Translations under genes and position numbers: made by a program
Assembly (NCBI GenBank): GCA_003008705.1
Contig: PDUO01000021.1
Coordinates: forward strand, 808,766-872,765
Source of the DNA: Pezicula radicicola
Taxonomy: Eukaryota > Ascomycota > Leotiomycetes > Helotiales > Dermateaceae
Reading direction: 5' to 3'
DNA: 64,000 nucleotides
The notes under the pieces: generated by a model
Databases searched by the model: none
Told to the model about the DNA's origin: nothing
The model's input: only the letters and a program-made list of their open reading frames with translations
Shown here: piece by piece, positions 56,302 through 64,000 of the stretch
Layout: every line of letters starts with the position of its first letter
Position numbering within the stretch: position 1 is the stretch's first letter

Positions 56302-59300
56302 CTACCCAGAGAGAGTGGCGGACGAATCACCCCTAGTCGTCTCCTCGTCCGAGGCATCTTCAGGCTCGCCATCAGCAGCGTGGAGCAAAGATGCGAATAT
56401 TGATGGCTCAAGAGCGAGTATTGATGGTTTTCCTTGCTCCACGATGTGCCCTGCTTCGAGTACAATGACTTCGTCGTAGTCCATGATGGTGTTCAGGTTA
56501 TGGGCAACACAAATCACAGTGCGATCCTGGAATCTTTCTCTGATGATATCGACCATCTTAGCTTCGGTCTTCTTATCAACACTGTCACATACAAAGTCAG
56601 ACGCCGTACAAAGCTTCAAAAGCTGAAAACCTAAAATCAAGGTCGTAGAACTCATGTGGGGGCTTACCTGCTTGTTGCTTCATCCAAGATGAGTATCTTG
56701 TTGGGTCGAAGCACGGCACGAGCTAGACAGAGTAGCTGCGACTGGCCGTGAGATAGCAGGTCTTCATTCGCCATAGCATCCAACCCACCCTTCTTATCGA
56801 TCACTTCCCGCATTCCGACTACATCTAGAATATCGAGAAGTTCTTCGTTAGAGAACTGACCCCTAATATCGAGATTGTCCCGAATAGTAGCATGATAATA
56901 GAAAGGTTCCTGTGGTAGCGTGATGAGCTTCGACCTGAGATCCTGTCGCACCACAGTCGATATGTCTACCCCGTCGACTGTGATTGTCCCGCTACGTAAG
57001 TCAGTGAGTCTCAGTAGGGTCGCAATTGTTGAACTCTTGCCACTGCACACTGATTAGCATCAGTTCTCTCATATACTTGGACTCGGTGACTTCTGTCATA
57101 ATTGATGCTTACCTCCCTGTTCTACCACAGATGGCAACTTTTGTGCCAGGTTTGACCGAAAATGAAAGATTGTTGAGCACAGGATGAGAAGTGGGCCTGC
57201 GAAGAGTGTAAGTACTATGAACCTGGTGGATTGTTACTATCGAAAATCAACTAGAGGACTTACGAATAAGCTGCTGATACATTGTGAAATGTGATCATGC
57301 CTTGGTGCGGCCAATCTGGTGGCAAAGTTCTGTCTTCGCCTGGTTGATCTTCAGAGCTGGTCTGAATTGCGAACTGACGGATTCGGGACACAGCACCCAT
57401 CGCAACTTCCAAAGATGTCCAGTTATATACGAGGCTTTTCAAGCTGGCTCCAAATCCTACAATACTGATCAATGCAACACCAATTTTTGCACCAGAGGCG
57501 TCTTTGGTTGTAACAGCGATACTGACCAAAATAATGGCAAGGAAAGCAACAGTCAATTCTAAGGTTAGATTAAGCCATCGCTGGGCACAATAAAGAAGGT
57601 AAAAAGGACGTTGGGATCTTTCAAGCAGACCATCATTCCGGCAGGAAAATTGTTCAGTCCAGCCAAATGCGCGAACCGTGACCAAGCCATGGATTGTTTC
57701 CATGAAGTGGGATAGAAGTGGTGCTTTTGCTTCTAGATCTAGAAGCCTTAGTTGCCGCGAAGTCCTCAGGTAGAACAATTGAACATAGTAAAGAATAATA
57801 ATCAGTACAGGCACAGCAGCTGCTACGTAACTTGAGCCATAGATGATGACTCCAACCTGGGCAATGCATGACAAGAAAGTGACGGTGGTGCCAATGAGTG
57901 ATGTTGGGAGTTCCATGTCGATAAGCTCCAGGTCTTGACTGAATCTGTTTGACACTTCTCCACTGTCTGTAGTAGAGAAATATACTAGCGGGGCTCTATA
58001 TAGACATGTCAGTGGACAGGGAAGCGATGGAATGCACTGGGACTTGAACGAACCTCAGGACCGAATTCAGAAGTGCTCCATGGAATTTAATGGCAGTTTG
58101 TGGCACCATTCTGATCATTAGCCACCTGGAGACCTATTCAGTGCTGCATTAGAGAGGATTAACTTCGACACGACATACCAGCAAGCCACAAGAAATATTA
58201 GGATAGCCATCACCGCCCAGAGAGCGTACAGTGGTAGATAGTACCCAAGTCGATAGTTGGCTTCTTTCGCATTCGCTTCCGTCCAGAACTGGATCCAAAT
58301 CTCTTCAATTAAAGTCAGCTCGTCCACGATCTTGAGACATGTTACGGGACAATACGAACGTGGAAATACCAAGCCGAATACGAAGCCAGAGCAAAGCAGA
58401 ACAAAAACCCCCCACGTTACCCATCCCACCGAATCAATGTAATACTTGTAGATGGTCAGGTCACTCTTTCGCCTGTCATCAATATTGATAGCTTGATACC
58501 TAGTACCTACGGCAGCTAGATCTGGAATTGTATCCTCATTGGTTTTGTCCGGCTCGCTTGCGTTGAGCGTCTTCTCTCGAGTGCCGAGACTCTCAAGATA
58601 GCTGCTGGGGTAGACCAAGTTATGATATGTACCTTGATCAATGATCTTACCATCTGGTCCCAGAACAACAATATGATCTGCCAGTGAGATGTTGCGAACT
58701 GAGAGTGTCAGATGTTAATTGCAAAGCGAAGGACACAAGACATACCTGAGTTTGTTGCAAGGACTGTCGTCGTACCTCCCTGTCTCAGTATACCATAGGA
58801 TCCCAGAACTGAATTAAATACATGCCGTTCCGTTTTCGCGTCAAGTCCGCTGAAAATGTCATCCAGAACAACAAAATCATTCCTTGCGTAAAGTGCTCTT
58901 GCTAAAGCCTACCTAAAGTCAGACTCTGAAATCATAACGGTAGCAGGTGCCTTTGCGCTCTATAGAAACACTCACAAGACGGCTTTTCTGTCCACCACTC
59001 AATGAAATACCTTTACTACCAATAACAGTATTGTCACCATCTGGAAATTGCGTGAAATCCTGATCCAAGGCACATGCCTTCACCACTGTATTGTACCACC
59101 TTGCATCAAGGTATGAGGCACCAGTAATATTATTCCTTATACTAGCATTTGTCAACCAAGGAGACTGTCCGCAAAAAGCGGCTTTAGCCCTGGCTACAAT
59201 TACTGTTCCTGTGGTGTGAGGCATCTCACCAAGTATGACCTTCAGTAAAGTTGTCTTCCCACATCCGATCGGTCCAATCACCATTACAAGGCTCCCCGGT

Positions 59301-61584
59301 AGTACTGTGAGATTAATATCAGATATTGCAGGGGTGGAGCTCTTTTCCCAACTCGCCGAACAATCACGTATAGTGACTATGTTCTGATCGAACGGCGTTG
59401 CCGTCGCTAAATCTTCAGCGTTAAGTGGATTGTAGCGACTTCGATCAGCAGATCCCAAGTCAAACATTTCCGTCCATGAGGTATCAAAGGTACGCATTTC
59501 GGCCAGAATAAAACTGCTGGTGCTCTCGTTGTTTGATTCGATGGTTCTGGGGTCAACCCTTGGGTTGGTTGCCAGATATTGTCTAACTCGCTCAAGACTA
59601 GCGATCGAATTGATGATACCCACGCTGGAGTCGATCCATTTTGAGACAGCCTGACCGAGAAGCGAAAAGACTGTCAATGAGGTGTATGCAGAAGCTGCCA
59701 ATAATGGTGTAGTGCCTCTGATCTTCGATATAATACTGTATGTTGCGAAGCCGAAGACCGGGGCCAAGGTAGTTGAAACATATGCTACATAAATACTATG
59801 CTCAGCAAATGATACAGAGGTAGCAGTTTTTTCTTCTTTGAACTTACACAATGTAACAAGGGCGATAATAAGTTCTCTGTATTTTCTAGAGATCTGAATC
59901 TCATCCGATCTCAAACGGGTGATGATTCTTTGGACGATATCGGTTGAGCCTGTTGATTTGATGCCTCTGATTGAACCAAGTGTAGCAACAGTCGTGGTGA
60001 TACGTGCCTCGATGGCTTCGAGCCAGACCTTCTGGCGGCCGCTTAAGAGCATGCCCAGCTTCGCAAACCCCAATATGCAAGCTGTTGCAAAATAGTTCAT
60101 CAGCCAATATGTCTAAGGAGAAAGACCTCTCAAAAACGCGCATTTCATACCTATAATAACCACAGTAGCCGCAACGACCGAGACTCCCAGTCTTACCTCG
60201 AGCAACCAAAGAGAGAGGGCAATTTCGATGAAGCTGGCCCAGATCTCATGCACGTCTTTCATTCCAAAACCGATGCGCTCCACATCGTTGTTGATCAATG
60301 TCAAAGAGGAGCTGGTAGAGGTTGAAGAGCTACTGAGACCTAATGTATGGTGATAGATCAAAGATACCGCACTGCCTCGGACTGCCGCAATGGCACGATA
60401 TGTCTTGTGCTGAGACATTGTCGACATGACCTATTACGAATAAGGAATTGCTATGGATTGTCATGAAGGATTTGACATACTGCTATACCAATATAAACGA
60501 TAGCGTAAGCTGCAATTAAGCCATAAGCTATCTTGCTGCTCGTCGCTGTATCGGGCTGTTCCATAAAATCTACAACACGACTGACAAGAAAGGGTTGAGC
60601 GTAATTCACGCCAGTCAAGCAGAGTCGAGGAACAACACCTGCCAAAAGCTGCGTTTTGAATGTGGCTAGCATAACTTTAAGGAGTGCATGAGGCTTTGAG
60701 CTATCAGCTACGGCAGAGTGTCAACAATTGATAGTGGAGCGGAGTGTGTGAACTAACCATTGGCCCATCGACGACAAATTGTATCTCGCCATGTGTCAAA
60801 AACAAGAGCATCATCGTTGAAAAAGAGATCATCTATTGCTAGAGACTGCTTAAATCCAGTCAAGAGTAGAGGATTGAACCACCAGAAGAAGCTGCGGTTG
60901 AGAATCCCTGCTGTCTGCTCGGGTGAAGGGCGTCTAAATTCAGGCCAAACCAAATTGCTCTTCTCCTTGGCTTCCAGAATAAGAATAACGAACTTGAAGA
61001 ACACGATTACCGTGAAGATACTTGCGATGGCATTGTTGTCAGGCATCCTGAATAGTGTACGTGCTCGAGCAGCGTCCATCGGGATGGTGGCGAGCAAGTA
61101 CAGGTTTAAGATCGTCGATGGGGTTACAGACCTACCGTGCTCCCAATAAGACAGGACAATAAACACAGGTGATGCTAGGAGCCCAATGACTATTGCTGCG
61201 TTCGACAGTTTCGTCGTTGATGTCCTCAATGTCAACGAGAGGATGAAGTGCACCAACTGAAGTAGCACAAAAGATGTCCAACATAGCTAAATGGAAGACA
61301 GTCATTCATCAGTATGTGGTCACGCTTTAGCTAGATATCAACCATTTACCGGCTGCACTTACTCGCTTGAGGACCAAGTGTATACTCTTTCGTATCACTG
61401 TCTCTTGTGCCTTCAGTTGCCACGTTCGAATCAACATCAGTGAAAGTGCTAGCAGCAAAGGCCCAAGGTACAGTATGCTCTCTTCGAACAACAGGGTAAA
61501 ATCGAAGTTATCATAACATTCTGTTACTTGTGGTCCGAAGACGTTTTCCACTTCAATCTGGCATTGCGTCGATGGTGTTATCAT
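56302..61584 (-). CDS. ecdL: ABCC-type full ABC exporter (EcdL type)
   Basis: This is a predicted membrane exporter for the lipopeptide or for self-protection. Thirteen exons can be traced: 61584-61363, 61286-60758, 60707-60481, 60430-60151, 60081-58976, 58908-58746, 58698-58360, 58302-58179, 58125-58054, 57995-57264, 57214-57113, 57042-56668 and 56581-56302, coding about 1516 aa with consistent phases. Layout: TMD0-like N-terminus, TMD1, NBD1 (Walker A GPIGCGKTTLL, signature LSGGQKSRL, Walker B VVLDDIFSGLD), TMD2, NBD2 (Walker A GRTGSGKSS, signature LSHGQSQLL, Walker B ILILDEATSSVD). An Asp replaces the catalytic Glu after Walker B in NBD1, as usual in ABCC proteins. The 57-nt intron 58359-58303 has no stop and could be read through. 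It lies downstream of the NRPS on the same strand, 760 bp away. Confidence 0.87.
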
Positions 61585-62343
61585 AGTCGCTATCAGTATT
61601 GAGACTGACACGGACTTAAAATGTCGTGAAGAGGGCTTGCCACGATCTAATTGCCTAGCGGAATTGCTTTGGGAAGAGATAATCTCCTGGAAATATGCAC
61701 GTAGTATGACCAGGCAAAAATAAATTGTGTTCTGCGGAGAGTGTAGACTAATAATTTACCTGTAAAATCATTTTGTCTTGGCGCCATCAGACGCGAGGTA
61801 GGCTGGCTGGTCACCGCTGGTGGTCCATGTCGGCTTACGATTTGACGAAAAAAAAAGGAAAAATCAACCCCCCCAAGGTAAGTAATATATGGCTGAGTGT
61901 AAGTTAATGTACAAGTCCCTTTATAGCGCTCAGGACATATGTGAATGGTGCCAAGCCAAACAATACTACAATCGGAAGCTGAATCAATACTATGCAAGCA
62001 GCGATCGTTCTGGCACATATGTCTATTCTCACGTTGAATTGGAACACCAGGACAGATTTGGGTGAAATTCAAGGACTACTGTAAATATGCCTAAATTCAA
62101 ATCTATCACATTGTGTATATGCATGTAGAATATCATTTGTTTTCCTTTGGTATGCCCTTCCACTCCCTCCACACAACCAGGAACGCCAAAACCCTTTTTT
62201 TTAGACCTCCTAGACGCCTCGAGTACTTCCTCCGTGACGATCAAAAATTGACCTGATTCAACTCCATAAAAATGCAAAGAGGACGAAAGGAAAGAGAAGG
62301 AAATATATCAACCAAATAGTATGTGAATTGGCCATTTTCCTGG
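61585..62343. other. Intergenic between NRPS 3' end and ABC exporter
   Basis: These 759 bp hold the NRPS terminator and the exporter promoter. An A-run at 61851-61862 and a C-run at 61868-61874 are the only simple repeats. Minus-strand open frames of 82-141 codons lack motifs. Confidence 0.45.
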
Positions 62344-64000
62344 TCACGATCCCACCTCGCATTCCTCTGGCCAGGAACCTTGGAGAATTGAGCCAGCAGA
62401 GACATGCGTCTCATTTTCACCGAGGATTGACGACAGGTATACTGCGTCTAACAAATCACCGCCTCTCTCAGAAAATGACGCACTGTTGCCATTTACACAT
62501 CCGCGGCGACCCTGTAAAACCAAGTCCCACTGTGGCGTTTGTTCCAATCCCATATAATCCATGCTGTTTTTGATTGTATCGTGGCCAATGTCGCCAGGAA
62601 ATGACTGGCATATCTCCGTAGTAATTGATGGCTCGTTTTGCAATCTTTTGCCGCTAGCGAGCGACAAGACCTGTTCGACAGGTAGAAGGGGATCATTGGA
62701 GATGAGCCGCAAAGTGTCCTGAAGCGCGTCCAATAGTCCAGCTGCGACGGTTTCAGATATATTGGCAGGCAGGTAAGACAATCGTATTTCAAGCTCACTA
62801 CCGCGCTGGATTGTTGTAACTCCAACGTCAATTGACCACAAAGGATCTTCGATTTCCAAAGCAGAGATACTGTACTCAGTCCCCCGCATTGAGAAAGTGG
62901 AGTCTTGTCCGGATATGTGGTTGATAGCAGATGTGAAGCGGGTCGAGGTTGGCCAGTCGGTACACTCATGCAGAATTTCACGAAATCCCAGTTGAGCATG
63001 CTGCATGCTTTGGACCTGCTGGTCACGCACCTTTTGTAGCAGATCCTTGATTGTCCATTGCTGCTCTATTGTGACTCGGAATGGAAGTAGAGTGACGCAG
63101 CAACCCATGGCGTCCATCAGAGATGGATCAACTGTCGTTCGTGTTGAGACAGTGTCCGCAAAAACGATGTCCGCAATGCCTAAAAATTGACACAGGACGA
63201 GGGACCATGCTGACTTTATGAGCATTGCGCTAGTTATGCCCTCAGTCATGAATTCGGTCATCTCGATAGTATGAGACAAATCTTGATTGACCTTCAAGGG
63301 ATGCTGACCAATTGTCTTCGTTGATGGGCTGATTGCAGGCATATATGATCCCTTTAGAAGGTCTTGCCAATAGTCATAGGTATCAGCACCTATGCTTTGT
63401 CTCTGACTGTACAGAAAGTCTGAGAATTTAGGTTGCGGTTGGATTGACACCCCCTCATACAATGATCGAAGATTGTGCCAGATGGTGCCCATTGAATGAG
63501 CATCGTACTCCGCATGAGTAAGGCGAAGGATCACCCGATGTTTCAATGATCCAGTCTCCCGAATAATTGCAATTTGAGTGAACGGCTGACCTAATCTGAT
63601 GGGCTGGAACATGGCCTTGCTGACTATGTCCTTTGTGACGGCCTCCACACTTGAATCAGTCTCGTAGATCTTGATTTCTGGCTCAAAAGAAGCTTGAACA
63701 ACCTGAAAGAGTTGGCCTTGATCGAACACATAAGCTGTACGTAATGTGTCAGTGATTTGAATCAGGTCAAGACAGCTCTTCTTGAGCGCTTGTGTGTCAT
63801 AGGGGCCATTGCCATCGAGAAGAAAGTGGGTGACTCCAGATTCAGGAGCCGTCAAAGCTGTAGCAATAGTTGATGACTGAAAGTCTGTAGTTGGGAGGAT
63901 ATCAACAATGTCCTGAATGGCACATATGCTGACAGAACTTGCTAATCGCTGAATGAACTCGTCAATGTCGTCCGTCTTAATCAAAGTGAAAGGAGCGGGA
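62344..64000 (-). CDS. ecdA: Nonribosomal peptide synthetase, C-terminal condensation (CT) domain, partial
   Basis: This is the 3' end of a large NRPS; the frame stays open to the right edge, so only about 552 residues are seen. It begins in the linker after a carrier domain (PAPFTLIKTDDIDEFIQRL) and contains one condensation domain followed by a stop, with no carrier or thioesterase after it. In fungal NRPSs such a terminal CT domain releases the chain by macrocyclisation. The catalytic motif reads RLTHAEYDAHS where ordinary C domains have HHxxxDG; the single His plus Asp pattern (xHxxxDxxS) is typical of CT domains. Other C-domain landmarks are FADTVSTRTT and a MGCCVTLLPFRV core. The last about 70 residues are an unusual tail. 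Cluster context (hty genes, EcdI-type ligase) points to an echinocandin-type hexapeptide synthetase. Confidence 0.85.
   Translation of the reverse strand, partial: PAPFTLIKTDDIDEFIQRLASSVSICAIQDIVDILPTTDFQSSTIATALTAPESGVTHFLLDGNGPYDTQALKKSCLDLIQITDTLRTAYVFDQGQLFQVVQASFEPEIKIYETDSSVEAVTKDIVSKAMFQPIRLGQPFTQIAIIRETGSLKHRVILRLTHAEYDAHSMGTIWHNLRSLYEGVSIQPQPKFSDFLYSQRQSIGADTYDYWQDLLKGSYMPAISPSTKTIGQHPLKVNQDLSHTIEMTEFMTEGITSAMLIKSAWSLVLCQFLGIADIVFADTVSTRTTVDPSLMDAMGCCVTLLPFRVTIEQQWTIKDLLQKVRDQQVQSMQHAQLGFREILHECTDWPTSTRFTSAINHISGQDSTFSMRGTEYSISALEIEDPLWSIDVGVTTIQRGSELEIRLSYLPANISETVAAGLLDALQDTLRLISNDPLLPVEQVLSLASGKRLQNEPSITTEICQSFPGDIGHDTIKNSMDYMGLEQTPQWDLVLQGRRGCVNGNSASFSERGGDLLDAVYLSSILGENETHVSAGSILQGSWPEECEVGS

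Noticed and set aside
62029..62277. Minus-strand open frame of 82 codons between NRPS and exporter
   Set aside because: No motif, no splice partner; likely untranslated spacer.

Overview
The window is genomic DNA of a filamentous ascomycete. The evidence is small (about 45-105 nt) GT..AG introns with CTAAC/CTGAC-type branch sites, typical Pezizomycotina housekeeping genes (rok1, mndB, a Rab4-type GTPase, xylitol dehydrogenase), and AT-rich blocks that look decayed. Echinocandin-type clusters are known from Aspergillus and from Leotiomycetes such as Glarea and Coleophoma. The long repeat-rich flank would fit a leotiomycete, but that placement is inference; the sequence does not name the species.

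Left arm (1-22 kb). The first 4.7 kb is gene-free and AT-rich. It is followed by a decayed or oddly spliced small gene with a dsRNA-binding-like N-terminus (4.7-5.9 kb), a C2H2 zinc-finger gene (6.6-7.4 kb) and a small unknown gene (8.2-8.7 kb). Then come ordinary conserved genes: Rab4-like GTPase (-), an HSD10-like short-chain dehydrogenase (+), GH2 beta-mannosidase mndB (+), DEAD-box helicase rok1 (-) and xylitol/sorbitol dehydrogenase (-).

Middle (22-36 kb). This is mostly repeats and relics: dispersed 'GAGTTACTCA'-like repeats, AT-rich blocks, a telomere-like patch, two TA-flanked MITEs around a Fot1/pogo transposase fragment, and a third 494-bp MITE-like element with an internal tandem array. 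It also holds an unrecognised three-intron gene (29.1-31.2 kb) and an intact 14-helix (DHA2) MFS transporter (33.2-35.2 kb).

Right arm (36.4-64 kb, running off the right edge). This is an echinocandin/pneumocandin-type lipopeptide gene cluster. It contains three 2-oxoglutarate/Fe(II) oxygenases, a fatty acyl-AMP ligase, the four L-homotyrosine genes in one co-directional run (aminotransferase htyB, isopropylmalate-synthase-like htyA, isopropylmalate-dehydrogenase-like htyC, aconitase-like htyD), an ABCC-type exporter, and the last condensation domain of an NRPS cut by the window edge. As known for this pathway, the hty enzymes extend 4-hydroxyphenylpyruvate by one carbon to L-homotyrosine, the ligase activates the fatty acid that starts the peptide, the NRPS builds and cyclises the hexapeptide, the oxygenases hydroxylate or cyclise amino acid precursors, and the ABC protein exports the product or protects the producer. 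No P450 and no PKS is in this window; the P450s that echinocandin hydroxylation needs should lie beyond 64 kb or elsewhere. A degraded hAT transposase lies between htyC and htyD.

Exon boundaries given here were worked out by eye from splice signals and frame continuity. No search or alignment was run.
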